From Nostoc sp. NIES-4103 (GTDB taxonomy: Bacteria; Cyanobacteriota; Cyanobacteriia; Cyanobacteriales; Nostocaceae), in contig NZ_AP018288.1 of NCBI RefSeq assembly GCF_002368335.1, positions 7,556,389 to 7,620,388 on the forward strand: 64,000 nucleotides of DNA, given 5' to 3'. Of this stretch, positions 8,776-17,361 are shown piece by piece; within the stretch, counting starts at the first letter, position 1; each line of letters begins with the position of its first letter. The notes beneath the pieces were generated by a model. It saw only the letters and a list, made by a program, of their open reading frames with translations, was not told the origin of the DNA and ran no database searches. The position numbers were made by a program, and so were the translations under genes.

Positions 8776-9453
8776 ATGACTCGCATTCATCAATGGAAAT
8801 CTACAACCGCTGCACTCATGACAATGGCAATCACTACAGCTGCTATTACCCCCATGATTGCTGTAGCTCCTGCCAATGCACAATATAATATAGGACAATC
8901 CAGAACCATTACCATTCCTTCTGGAGTTTCTTTGCCTGTTACCTCTGATAAAGACAAAATTGTTATTAAACCTGGGGAATCTGCATCCCTAACGCTGAAA
9001 ATACCAAACGACATCACCGATAGTAATAGAAATATATTGATTCCCGCTAGAAGCGAAGTTGTTGGACGCCTAGAACCTGTCTATTTAGATAATAATTATT
9101 CAGGAAGTAGACAAGGTGTACGGTTTATCGCCCAAGAATTAATCTTCCCCTCTGGTCGCCGTCAGCAGATTAATGCAAGTTCTCGCACATATACCAGAAT
9201 AGAAAAAGTTTCACAGTCACCTAGTACTGGTCAAGTTTTAACAGATGCAGGTATTGGTGCGGCTGCTGGTCTTTTAGGTTCATTGGTGACAGGCGATCGC
9301 AAAGTCAATGATATTAAACCTATTATTGGTGCGGCTGCTGGTGCAGGAGCAAGTGTAGTATTACGGAAAAAACAAGTTGATGCTTTCGTGATCAGACCAA
9401 AAGAAGACTTAAGGATTACATTGGATTCAAATTTGGTGCTATCCCGCTACTAA
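8776..9453 (+). CDS. Exported protein sharing the C-terminal domain of the SLH protein downstream
   Basis: The start is set at the ATG giving MTRIHQWKSTTAALM because this aligns with the N-terminus of the paralogue at 9770; an ATG 12 codons upstream exists. Residues 1-36 form a Sec signal peptide ending in ANAQ. The mature part begins with a strand-rich region (TITIPSGVSLPVTSDKDKIVI, IPARSEVVGRLEP), then two Gly/Ala-rich segments (GIGAAAGLLGSL, IIGAAAGAGASVV) around TGDRK, and ends KKQVDAFVIRPKEDLRITLDSN. The same order occurs in the neighbour's C-terminal half. The function is unknown. The IPxGxxxxG pattern loosely recalls VirB10/TrbI-type beta domains. Confidence 0.75.
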   Translation: MTRIHQWKSTTAALMTMAITTAAITPMIAVAPANAQYNIGQSRTITIPSGVSLPVTSDKDKIVIKPGESASLTLKIPNDITDSNRNILIPARSEVVGRLEPVYLDNNYSGSRQGVRFIAQELIFPSGRRQQINASSRTYTRIEKVSQSPSTGQVLTDAGIGAAAGLLGSLVTGDRKVNDIKPIIGAAAGAGASVVLRKKQVDAFVIRPKEDLRITLDSNLVLSRY

Positions 9454-9608
9454 AGCTTCACTCGATTTCAGTCGTGACTTTAATCATTTTCCATCGGCGA
9501 TCGCTACTTCAAATCAGGTATGCGATCGCTTATTTTTTAGGCAACTATTCTATATATATATCGTCATCATTAATATTCCTCCTAGATTAATAGCAAGTTT
9601 TATTCCCT

Positions 9609-9655
9609 AGGTATTAGGTAATAGTCAATTGCACTATTACTTAATACCTGTTTTC
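9609..9655 (+). terminator. Long hairpin terminator after the 8776-9453 gene
   Basis: AGGTATTAGGTAATAGT (9609-9625) pairs with 9633-9649 through 17 positions with a single G-U, around a 7-base loop, and is followed by GTTTTCTCTT. It lies between the two paralogous exported-protein genes and probably separates their transcripts. The rest of 9454-9769 contains two HIP1-like sites and AT-rich promoter DNA. Confidence 0.65.
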
Positions 9656-9769
9656 TCTTCAAAAACACAAAATTAATGCTAATAAACTTGAAAATTTAGG
9701 AACTTACTATTTGACAAATTGTCTAAGAAACTAACAGAAGAAAAAATAAATTTACTGGAGTAAAAGTCA

Positions 9770-11014
9770 ATGTTTACTAATTTAAATCGTTGGCAATCTG
9801 CAACATCTGCTTTCATGGCTTTGAGTATTACAGCTGGTACTGTAGCCCCCTTCATTGCAGCAACACCATCTTTAGCTCAAACTACTTTTTATGATGTTTC
9901 ATCTAATTATTGGGCAGCACAATTTATTAGAGAATTGTCACAACGAGGTGTAATTGCAGGATTTCCTGATGGCAGTTTCCGTCCAGAAGAACCCGTAACC
10001 CGCGCTCAATTTGCAGCGATGGTTAACAAAGCTTTCCAAAAAGCACAGCAACGGCAAGGAATCAGATTTGCTGATGTGCCAAGCAACTATTGGGCATACA
10101 ATGCTATTCAGCAAGCTTATACTATAGGCTTCTTGTCAGGGTATCCCGGCAATCGTTTTGAACCTAACCAAGCTATTCCTCGTCAGCAGGTTTTAGTGGC
10201 TTTGGCTAATGGTCTGGAATATAGCGCTAGTAATAATGTTGAAGGCACTCTGCAATATTTTAACGATGCCTATAACATCGCTGGCTATGCCCGTAGTCCC
10301 ATCGCGGCGGCAACTGAAAATCAAATTGTGGTGAACTATCCCAATGTCAAGTTCTTGAATCCAACTGCAACAGCTACACGCGCCCAAGTAGCAGCCTTTA
10401 TCTACCAAGCATTGGTTAGTTCTAATCAAGCCTCAGCAATTAACTCACCTTATATTGTCGCTTTGGGAAATACCACGCCAACGCCTGTATCCGTCACAAT
10501 TCCCCAAGGTACTGTTATCCCTGTGAAGTACGATAGGGCAGATAAAATTCTTGTCACCAAGGATGAAACAGCACCTTTGACACTCACAGTTTCCCAAAGC
10601 GTAGTTACTCAAAACGGGTCTGTAGTAATTCCCGCTGGTAGTCAAGTTGTGGGTCAACTCAAACCTGCTAAAGGCGGTTCTCAATTCGTAGCAGAGAAAC
10701 TTGTTTTAACCACAGGTCAAGAATATCAAGTTAACGCTACTTCTGAAGTGATTAACAAAACAGAAACAGTCAAACAGGGAACTAGTACCAGTGCCATCAT
10801 CAAGAATACAGTTTTAGGTGCTGGGGCTGCGGCTGCGGTATCTGCTGTCACAGGCGATCGCGCCATTGCCACAGAAGAAGTCTTGGGTGGCGCTGGTATC
10901 GGTGCTTTGATTGGTTTGTTCTTTGGCAAGAAGAGTGTTGACTTAATCGCAATTAACCCAGATACTGATTTGCAAATGACAATTAATCAAAATTTCCTGG
11001 TTTCACTCAAATAG
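9770..11014 (+). CDS. S-layer homology (SLH) domain protein, exported
   Basis: 414 residues: a signal peptide (1-37, ending SLAQ), then three SLH repeats over about 40-215 with the typical pattern (DVSSNYWAAQFIRELSQRGV, GFPDGSFRPEEPVTRAQFAAM, DVPSNYWAYNAIQQAYTIGF, GYPGNRFEPNQAIPRQQ). SLH repeats bind pyruvylated cell-wall polymers or, in cyanobacteria, anchor outer-membrane-associated proteins to peptidoglycan. The C-terminal domain (about 240-414) repeats the strand-rich and Gly/Ala-rich layout of the protein encoded at 8776-9453. An ATG follows GGAG at good spacing. It probably acts in the envelope; the exact job is unknown. Confidence 0.85.
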   Translation: MFTNLNRWQSATSAFMALSITAGTVAPFIAATPSLAQTTFYDVSSNYWAAQFIRELSQRGVIAGFPDGSFRPEEPVTRAQFAAMVNKAFQKAQQRQGIRFADVPSNYWAYNAIQQAYTIGFLSGYPGNRFEPNQAIPRQQVLVALANGLEYSASNNVEGTLQYFNDAYNIAGYARSPIAAATENQIVVNYPNVKFLNPTATATRAQVAAFIYQALVSSNQASAINSPYIVALGNTTPTPVSVTIPQGTVIPVKYDRADKILVTKDETAPLTLTVSQSVVTQNGSVVIPAGSQVVGQLKPAKGGSQFVAEKLVLTTGQEYQVNATSEVINKTETVKQGTSTSAIIKNTVLGAGAAAAVSAVTGDRAIATEEVLGGAGIGALIGLFFGKKSVDLIAINPDTDLQMTINQNFLVSLK

Positions 11015-11015
11015 T

Positions 11016-11160
11016 TAGGAGTTAGGAGTGATTAGTTATGAGTTGAAGAAGATAGTTAGGAGTTAGGAGTGATGAGTTATGAGTTGAAGAAAGCTTTAAG
11101 TTTACGAATTAAACCTTCCTGAAAACTCTTAACTCCAAACTTCTAACTCCTAACTCCTAA
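11016..11160. repeat. STRR heptamer repeats forming an inverted pair
   Basis: Copies of GTTAGGA/GAGTTAG in 11016-11090 include a 37-base near-duplicate, and the complementary TAACTCC repeats follow at 11128-11160. The two blocks can pair into a long hairpin between convergent genes. The second block runs into the 3' end of the histidine kinase gene and supplies its stop codon. Confidence 0.8.
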
Positions 11161-12499
11161 CTCTCTCCACTTTGGGTAACCAAATAATAAATGTAGTTCC
11201 CGGCGCATCCGGTGAAGCTAGCTGAGAATTGATGGCAGGGCTGAAAATTTCAATTTCACCCTGCATTTGCTCTATTAATTGTTTAGCGATCGCTAATCCT
11301 AAACCTGTACCCGGAATTTCTGTTTGTGCCTGTACGCCTCGGTAATGACGTTCTCCCAGATGTTTTAAATCTTCTGGTGGAATGCCTGGGCCATTATCAC
11401 TGATAGCTATTCCTTGAAAATTAGCTTTTTCTTGCCCCGCCTGAACGAATATTTTGCCACCTGGGGGAGTGTATTTCAGGGCGTTGTCTATGACATTGGT
11501 TAATACTTCTTGTAAGGCTTTGATGTTGACCCTTACTAGGGGCAAGTTCGGGGGAATTTCTGCTTGCAGTTGCAAATTTCGCTCTTGGGCTATAGCTTTA
11601 GCTGAGACTAATAATGGTGCTAATAAATCGACAACAGCACAATCAGCTGCTTGATCTCCGGTTCCTGGCAACAATAATGCTGGTTTGGGTTGTTTTCGTA
11701 CTGTTGCTTCCACAAACACTTCATTTTCAGGCAGTGATCGCGGCCCAAAATCTGCCTCTGTCAAATCGATGACTTTTTCAAACTGTTGCAGCAGTTCTTG
11801 CAGGCGATCGCTTTCCCGGACAATATTAGTTCCCACATCTCGGTTCGGATCGCCTGGTCGCAGTCGCTTCAATAGCAGCTTGCCAAAAGTCCGTAATGCC
11901 GTTAACGGGTTGCGAAATTGGTGTAAGAGGTTATCTAGTAAATCTCGCTGTTGTTCAGTGACAATTTGTTGTTGATGCAGCTGATGCTGTAACCATGCTC
12001 GACGCTGATCTAAAATACAGGCGATCGCTAGGGTTTGACCTATCCTTTGAATTTCACTTTGCTCCTGTTCATTCCAAGCCCTGTCTTCCCTACCTGTCAC
12101 CAGTAAGCCCATCATTACACCTTCATGGATCAGAGGTAACATGATTCGGTGTCCGCTGAGCAAGTATTCATCCTGTAAATTGGGTTGTTCACCATCTGAA
12201 GTTTTTGTCTTTCCAAAAGAATCTAACCCTGGTGTCAACAACCTTCCCTGTTGCCTGGGTAAGACCAAAACATCCCCAATTTGCAGTTGCTTGCCAGCTG
12301 TAGCCTCAGTAATCTCTTCTCCTGGCTGTAATACTGCTGTTTCTGGGTAAACTACTACAGGAATCAGTTTCGCCTCACCTGTCGAAGCCTCCACCAACTC
12401 TTGCGTTAGGTAAACAACACTTAAAGTTGCTCCCAAACCTTGGGTTAGCAATGCTATTTGCTCTCGGCATAAAGCAACAAAATCCGAACTGGCAGACAT
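11150..12499 (-). CDS. GAF-domain sensor histidine kinase, cytoplasmic, orphan
   Basis: 449 residues from the ATG giving MSASSDF (an ATG two codons earlier also exists). Residues about 5-165 form a GAF-like sensor domain, followed by a coiled linker and a HisKA domain with LLHQFRNPLTALRTFGKLLL, where the H-box His is about residue 193. The HATPase domain has NVIDNALKYTPPGG, ISDNGPGIPPEDL and GTGLGLAIAKQL, so all ATP-site motifs are present. There is no membrane helix and no response regulator nearby. The family is common in cyanobacteria and mostly uncharacterised. The last residues RVRS and the stop lie inside a heptamer repeat, so the native C-terminus was probably replaced. Confidence 0.87.
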   Translation of the reverse strand: MSASSDFVALCREQIALLTQGLGATLSVVYLTQELVEASTGEAKLIPVVVYPETAVLQPGEEITEATAGKQLQIGDVLVLPRQQGRLLTPGLDSFGKTKTSDGEQPNLQDEYLLSGHRIMLPLIHEGVMMGLLVTGREDRAWNEQEQSEIQRIGQTLAIACILDQRRAWLQHQLHQQQIVTEQQRDLLDNLLHQFRNPLTALRTFGKLLLKRLRPGDPNRDVGTNIVRESDRLQELLQQFEKVIDLTEADFGPRSLPENEVFVEATVRKQPKPALLLPGTGDQAADCAVVDLLAPLLVSAKAIAQERNLQLQAEIPPNLPLVRVNIKALQEVLTNVIDNALKYTPPGGKIFVQAGQEKANFQGIAISDNGPGIPPEDLKHLGERHYRGVQAQTEIPGTGLGLAIAKQLIEQMQGEIEIFSPAINSQLASPDAPGTTFIIWLPKVERVRS

Positions 12500-12536
12500 T
12501 AACATTTTTTAGCTCTTGCTCAGGATCACCGACTTT

Positions 12537-12571
12537 GAGGGAAGATAAAGGAGGAAGCTTTATTTTCCCTC
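12537..12571. repeat. 14-bp inverted repeat between divergent genes
   Basis: GAGGGAAGATAAAG (12537-12550) pairs with 12558-12571, with one G-U possible, around a 7-base loop. It lies in the divergent region between the GAF kinase and the DUF3155 gene, so it may be a leader hairpin or regulatory site. Confidence 0.45.
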
Positions 12572-12787
12572 ACTCATTTAATAAAGCTTAACTAAAATCT
12601 TCTCAGTACTACTTTGTTCCTGTGGATTATATCCTTTACCCCTCTTGATTTATTTGTTTTCAAAAATATTATTTTTGTTGTATCAAAAGTTAAGAAACTA
12701 TTGATCTTTAGAACTAGAACCTATATAATTACGACGGATTTTGTAGCTATCACTACAATCTATAGCTTGAAAGAGGAGGATAATAGG

Positions 12788-13105
12788 TTGGCAAGGAGAC
12801 GGAAAAGGAAAAGTCGTCGTCGCCAGGAAGGACGGCGGATTCTAGAACATGTGCCACAATATAGCATCGAAAGCGGCGAAGAAAAACCTGTGACAGCAGC
12901 AAGAAAATTCATTCAAGCTGAGAATATCTCGCCACCTGCGTTGCTACTAGTAAAGCGCAATGAACACACCACAGACCGTTATTTCTGGGCAGAAAAAGGT
13001 CTATTTGGTGCACAATACGTAGAAGAGAACCATTTCTTGTTTCCCAGCCTGCGGACGTTAGAAGCTCCCGTAGGTCAAGAACCTGTTGCTGTGGCTAGTC
13101 GTTAA
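12788..13105 (+). CDS. DUF3155 family protein
   Basis: 105 residues. The start is set at a TTG because it follows AGGAGGA by seven bases, the best ribosome site in the area, and gives the family N-terminus (M)ARRRKRKSRRRQEGRR; the upstream open frame has no such signal. The protein is very basic for 20 residues, then continues ILEHVPQYSIESGE and ends with the conserved TTDRYFWAEKGLFGAQYVEENHFLFPSL. The family is confined to cyanobacteria and has no known function; the basic N-terminus suggests nucleic-acid binding (inference). Confidence 0.82.
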   Translation: MARRRKRKSRRRQEGRRILEHVPQYSIESGEEKPVTAARKFIQAENISPPALLLVKRNEHTTDRYFWAEKGLFGAQYVEENHFLFPSLRTLEAPVGQEPVAVASR

Positions 13106-13410
13106 ACCTATAAATGGTTATCTCATGTATTGTCTTGTAGCTTCTGACAATCATTTAACTGGCAAAGTTGCTAAGTTTATGCAATATTTTGGTTTTTTTT
13201 AAGTTTGTAGCTAATTGCCAGTAGAGCTAGTCTAAGTAATTGGACATTCAACTTTGATCAAACCACGACAGTTTGTATGGGTTGATTTCTCATCTGATAA
13301 TACAGAAGGGAGTCAGGATAGAGCCAAACGCATCCAAAAACGAGAGTTGAGTTGCGCTCTCATCCAGTAAATTGACCAATAAGTCAGTTCTGTCAAGAAG
13401 TATGGAGTTT

Positions 13411-13435
13411 ACCCTACGACATTTTGCCGTAGGGT
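13411..13435. terminator. Perfect 8-bp hairpin between convergent genes
   Basis: ACCCTACG (13411-13418) pairs with CGTAGGGT (13428-13435) around a 9-base loop. It sits between the 3' ends of DUF3155 (+) and the ccb1-like gene (-) and may end either transcript, although no strong T-run follows. The rest of 13106-13542 shows nothing I can name. Confidence 0.4.
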
Positions 13436-13542
13436 GAATCGATATAGCGCTACTTTTCTTTCCTCCTCCCCAATGTCTATTTACTCAAGAGTTTGTCAGA
13501 AGCCAGCATCTCATACAAACAGACAGACACAGAAACTAAAAG

Positions 13543-14085
13543 TTACTTACCAAGCTTTAACTGTAATGCCCTTTGTAACTCAATGAGTTCGTCTCGGTGA
13601 GCTATTACAGTCAATTGACTTGAGGAGTGTTGCTTATTTGGGTTTGCTTCCCATTTAAGTAACACCTTCTCAAGTCTTCCAGCTTTTTTCCAATAAAAAA
13701 TACCACTCAAAGGTGATAACAGCACTATTCCTAGAAAAAGAGTACTGAGACTAGGAATAAGTAGCGACAAGACCAATGATAGACAAGCAAGACCTGCTGC
13801 TGCTAACAGTGTCAAAAACACAGCTAAGAATAGGCTTGGCTTCACAAACCCTTCAAAAGTGACTTGGTTTTGTTCTCGGTTTACCGCTGCCACTCGATAA
13901 GACCGAGAACGGAAATACTCCTTAATTTGCGGCATTAAAACGGCTTCGTCTTGTTCAGATACTAGTTGCGCTGTTTCAGTGCGGTCTTTGGTCGAAGCAC
14001 GAATGAAAAAAATTAGCCCAACCGCTAACAACAAAGTTAGCAACAACGTGGATGGCAGAATAGCAGTATCCATAACTGATTGCAT
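13543..14085 (-). CDS. CCB1-like cofactor assembly of complex C factor (DUF3529)
   Basis: 180 residues with one membrane helix at the N-terminus (about 8-27, followed by RASTKDRTE) and a hairpin of two helices at about 85-130 within VTFEGFVKPSLFLAVFLTLLAA. This is the layout of the plant chloroplast CCB1 protein and its cyanobacterial homologues. CCB1 acts with CCB2-4 in covalent attachment of haem ci to cytochrome b6 of the b6f complex. The other CCB genes are not in this window. An alternative ATG four codons downstream (MDTAIL) may be the true start. The PadR gene upstream is on the same strand, 94 bases away. Confidence 0.75.
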   Translation of the reverse strand: MQSVMDTAILPSTLLLTLLLAVGLIFFIRASTKDRTETAQLVSEQDEAVLMPQIKEYFRSRSYRVAAVNREQNQVTFEGFVKPSLFLAVFLTLLAAAGLACLSLVLSLLIPSLSTLFLGIVLLSPLSGIFYWKKAGRLEKVLLKWEANPNKQHSSSQLTVIAHRDELIELQRALQLKLGK

Positions 14086-14179
14086 CTATTGACTGTTGAG
14101 TATTGACTCTTGACCGTTAACCGTTAACAGTCAACGACCACTACGAGTCACCCTTTAGCTTATCAATATTAATTACTCG

Positions 14180-14527
14180 TTAGTTTGTCCTCCCTTTGAT
14201 ATACTCTTGCCAAAGCTTAGCTAAATCCTGCGCTTGAACTTGCCAATCTGGAGAAACTTGGTACATTCGCCTAGGGCGTCCCCGTCCATCGAGTTTCTTC
14301 CAATACCCAGTGATTGCTCTTTGGTCTTCAAGAAATTTAACCGCACTATAAAGTACAGTATCTGAAAGCCTATAGGTTGGGTATTCTATTTCCAACTGTT
14401 GAATTAACTCAGTTCCATAGGATTCACCCCGTAATAAAATATACAAAATGTAACAAACTGCTAGTTCCTGGCACAGGTAACTTGGCGGAGGATTCTCAAA
14501 AAATTGATATATATCCTCTAGTTTCAT
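14180..14527 (-). CDS. PadR-family transcriptional regulator
   Basis: 115 residues. The winged-helix core is clear: ELAVCYILYILLRGESYGTELIQQL, then TYRLSDTVLYSAVKFLEDQRAITGYW and the wing GRGRPRRMYQVSPDW. This matches the PadR signature of a YGYEL-like helix followed by a GRPRKYY-like wing. It probably acts as a dimeric repressor. It may control the ccb1-like gene downstream or itself; no operator is evident. Confidence 0.85.
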   Translation of the reverse strand: MKLEDIYQFFENPPPSYLCQELAVCYILYILLRGESYGTELIQQLEIEYPTYRLSDTVLYSAVKFLEDQRAITGYWKKLDGRGRPRRMYQVSPDWQVQAQDLAKLWQEYIKGRTN

Positions 14528-14619
14528 AGTTAGTGAATGGCTAAAAAATGCCTTAGGTTAGAATATGTAATCCTTGTAGTCAGTATATAGGGCTACTGAG
14601 GCAGAATTTTCCAAGGTAA

Positions 14620-14795
14620 ACATTAGACAACGGCCCACGCTGTCGAAGTCGCGGGAAGTAATCGTACAGATCTTAGGAACAAAACAGCGTAAAACATTAC
14701 TCCTTTACCCAAGCTCGAGGCGGTGTGGTGAGGAGTAATTGAAACAGTGGGTTTACCGCTGTCCTAGTGTCAACTGATGCCGAGCCAGTTAAAAC
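14620..14795 (+). ncRNA. Candidate structured RNA (three consecutive hairpins)
   Basis: Three stems follow each other. ATTACTCCT (14696-14704) pairs with AGGAGTAAT (14731-14739). Then ACAGTGG pairs with CCGCTGT around GTTTA (about 14745-14763; U-G pairing favours the + strand). Then AACTG pairs with CAGTT (about 14771-14790). The region is GC-richer than its surroundings and carries no open frame. It does not match the conserved cores of tmRNA, RNase P RNA or a cobalamin riboswitch as I know them. It could be a small RNA or a leader. Confidence 0.35.
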
Positions 14796-14924
14796 CGCTT
14801 AAACATAAAATGCCATGGAAGAAATTTTACAGGTAAAATGCTTTTTTGTCTGTAAAAGTTAAGAAACACTTTATTTGCTGCTTAACGTAGTGCGAAAAGG
14901 CAACTGGCGGAGGAGGTGGGGTGC

Positions 14925-15004
14925 AGGGGAGATGAGGAGATGGGGGGAATAACAAATGACCAATGACAAATGACTATTGACTATTGACTAATGACCATTG
15001 ACCT
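14925..15004. repeat. STRR heptamer array (ATGACCA/ATTGACT type)
   Basis: A block of purine-rich gagatgagg units is followed by about seven degenerate copies of a TGACNAA-type heptamer just upstream of the DUF3611 gene. Confidence 0.75.
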
Positions 15005-15079
15005 TGAGTCAGCACAAGGGCACTATTCTGGTAAATGTGATAGTTAATTTAACAAGTGCCTAGCACATTGGTAATCATT

Positions 15080-15658
15080 ATGTCGCAAACCCCAGACACC
15101 CCCTCGTCTTCTTCTAATCTTCGGGCAATTGCCCAAAATTTTCGCCTTATAGGTTGGATTAGCTTTTGGATTCAGTTAGCCCTAGGTGTAATTTCTGGGG
15201 TGATTTTACTGGCAAACAGCTTATTTGGCCGGAATGTTAACAGTCCTACTGGTAATGCGGGAACGGGATTTGGCATCTTATTAGAAGTTGGTGGACTTGT
15301 TGCCTTGGGTATAGGTATTTATTTGGCTTACCGTTATACTAGATTTGGCAATCAACTTCAATCCTCCAATGCCACCAACCGACCCCGAAAAAGTGAGACT
15401 GTGCAGGTATTGCGCTTGGGACTGTGGGTGAATTTAGCGGGAATACTGTTGACTCTTTTGGGAGCGCAAGCAATAGTAGGTAGCTTCACGCTTAGGGCTT
15501 TATCACAAGGTCAATTTATATTTTCTCCACAAGCTAATCAAGCGATCATAAGTGGTTTAGATATGTTTGTAGTATTGGCAAATATCCAGACCCTACAAGC
15601 CCACTTTGCAGGGCTTGTAGGCTCGCTTTGGCTACTTAATCGCGTTAATAGACCCTAG
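15080..15658 (+). CDS. DUF3611 family membrane protein (TIC21-like)
   Basis: 192 residues from the ATG giving MSQTPDTPSSS; a GTG eight codons upstream is an alternative. Four membrane helices are visible (about 25-48, 62-85, 115-138, 160-185). The motif AQNFRLIGWISFWIQLALGVISG opens the domain. The family includes the chloroplast envelope protein TIC21/PIC1, linked to protein import or iron transport; the cyanobacterial role is not settled. It is monocistronic. Confidence 0.75.
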   Translation: MSQTPDTPSSSSNLRAIAQNFRLIGWISFWIQLALGVISGVILLANSLFGRNVNSPTGNAGTGFGILLEVGGLVALGIGIYLAYRYTRFGNQLQSSNATNRPRKSETVQVLRLGLWVNLAGILLTLLGAQAIVGSFTLRALSQGQFIFSPQANQAIISGLDMFVVLANIQTLQAHFAGLVGSLWLLNRVNRP

Positions 15659-15880
15659 TATCAGTAATAAGTTGATTAGTTGGGTACATTATTAGCTTAC
15701 GTGATTTGCTTGCGTGGCTCTGGCAGTAAATGATCCCACAGCAAAATTTTGTACTAAATTGAGACTGATTTTTTCAATCAACGTTGTTTTTCCAGTCACA
15801 GCAAGCCAAAATTACTATATGCTGCTGATGTGTTAACTGTATTTACAAGAAGATTTTAGGCTGGAGACTAAGAAAAATCT

Positions 15881-17161
15881 GTGCTGGATATTAAGCAAAT
15901 ACGAGAAAATCCGCAATTAGTTCAGGAACGGTTGGCTAGTCGTAATGGTAAATACGACATCGAACCGATATTACAGTTAGATCGTCAACAACGAGAACTG
16001 GAAGGGACGCGTAGTCAACTTCAAGCTCGTAGCAACGAAATTGGTAAAATCGTTGGGCAAAAGATTAAATCTGGCGTCACTCCTCAAGACCCAGAAATTC
16101 AAGCTTTACGGGAGGAAGGCAATTCCATCAAAGCTAAATTAGGCGAACTCGAACCACAGGAGAAAGACCTCAAAGCTGAAATTGCACAACTTTTACTGGG
16201 ACTTCCCAATTTACCAAGCGATTCTACACCCATTGGTAAAAGTGAAGAAGAAAACGTAGAAGTGCGCCGCTGGGGTGATGAATACATACCCCAGAACCCG
16301 AATATTCTCCCCCACTGGGAAATTGGTGAAAAACTGGGTATTCTCAATGTTGAGCGGGCTGTAAAGGTTGCTCAAAGTCGCTTTGTGACTCTTATGGGTG
16401 CTGGTGCAGCGCTGGAGAGGGCGTTAATTCAGTTTATGCTAGCTGTCCAAACTCAAGCTGGATATATAGAAATCAGTCCGCCGCTTTTAGTGAATACTGA
16501 TTCTTTGACGGCGACTGGTCAATTACCCAAATTCGCCGAAGAAAGTTTTAAATGCGCCGATGATGACTTATGGCTGATCCCTACAGCGGAAGTTCCAGTG
16601 ACCAATCTTTTCCGTGGTGAAATTCTGGCGGCTGAAGATTTGCCTATTTACTATTGTGCTTATACTCCTTGTTTTCGACGCGAAGCTGGTAGTTATGGGC
16701 GCGACATGCGGGGATTGATTCGCCTGCATCAATTTAATAAAGTAGAACTGGTGAAATTTGTCAACCCCAGTACTTCCTTTGACGAACTAGAAAAATTGGT
16801 GGGAAATGCAGAAGCAATTTTACAAGCATTGCAACTGCCTTACCGAGTCATAAATTTATGTACTGGAGATTTGGGATTTGTTTCGGCAAAAACCTATGAT
16901 TTAGAGGTTTGGCTACCTTCTTCAGGCAAATACCGAGAAATTTCGAGCTGTTCTAATTTGACAGATTTCCAGGCGCGACGGGGTGACATTCGCTTCAAAG
17001 AAGCAGGAAAGAAAGGTACACAGTTTGTGCATACCCTCAACGGTTCTGGTTTGGCTGTGGGACGCACAATGGCAGCAATTTTAGAGAATTATCAACAACC
17101 AGATGGGACAGTACGGATACCCGAAGTGTTGCAACCTTACTTAGGGCGAGAGGTGTTGTAG
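15881..17161 (+). CDS. serS: Seryl-tRNA synthetase
   Basis: 426 residues from a GTG start giving (M)LDIKQIRENPQLVQERLASR, the standard N-terminus. Residues 1-100 form the coiled-coil tRNA-binding arm. The class II catalytic core follows, with motif 2 around YTPCFRREAGSYGRDMRGLIRLHQF and motif 3 around LNGSGLAVGRTMAAILENYQ. It charges tRNA-Ser and tRNA-Sec-type acceptors with serine in the cytoplasm. The length is normal for bacteria. It is not in an evident operon; a heptamer array separates it from rseP. Confidence 0.97.
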   Translation: MLDIKQIRENPQLVQERLASRNGKYDIEPILQLDRQQRELEGTRSQLQARSNEIGKIVGQKIKSGVTPQDPEIQALREEGNSIKAKLGELEPQEKDLKAEIAQLLLGLPNLPSDSTPIGKSEEENVEVRRWGDEYIPQNPNILPHWEIGEKLGILNVERAVKVAQSRFVTLMGAGAALERALIQFMLAVQTQAGYIEISPPLLVNTDSLTATGQLPKFAEESFKCADDDLWLIPTAEVPVTNLFRGEILAAEDLPIYYCAYTPCFRREAGSYGRDMRGLIRLHQFNKVELVKFVNPSTSFDELEKLVGNAEAILQALQLPYRVINLCTGDLGFVSAKTYDLEVWLPSSGKYREISSCSNLTDFQARRGDIRFKEAGKKGTQFVHTLNGSGLAVGRTMAAILENYQQPDGTVRIPEVLQPYLGREVL

Positions 17162-17163
17162 AG

Positions 17164-17315
17164 GAGACTGGGGACTGGGTACTGGGTACTGGGGACTGGG
17201 GAGATGGGGGGATGGGGGGATGGGGGGATGAGGAACGAAGGATTAAAAGTTCAATTCTTTACTATTCTCAATGCCCCATGCCCATTGCCCAATGCCCCAT
17301 GCCCCATGCCCAATT
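17164..17315. repeat. STRR arrays (ACTGGGG, GATGGGGG and ATGCCCC units)
   Basis: G-rich tandem heptamers on the + strand (17164-17232) are followed by C-rich complementary-type units (17270-17312). They fill the serS-rseP gap and could fold back on each other. Confidence 0.85.
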
Positions 17316-17361
17316 AATATAGAAATATGTATGTAGCTTAATATCTTTACTAATTTGCTCT

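Noticed and set aside
11016..11160. Possible CRISPR-like array from the many short repeats here and at 17164, 19180, 25826 and 50943
   Set aside because: Units are degenerate heptamers directly abutting each other, with no 25-40-base repeats and no unique spacers; they are STRRs.
14620..14795. tmRNA, RNase P RNA or cobalamin riboswitch
   Set aside because: None of the conserved cores of these RNAs is present on either strand; only the stems are supported.
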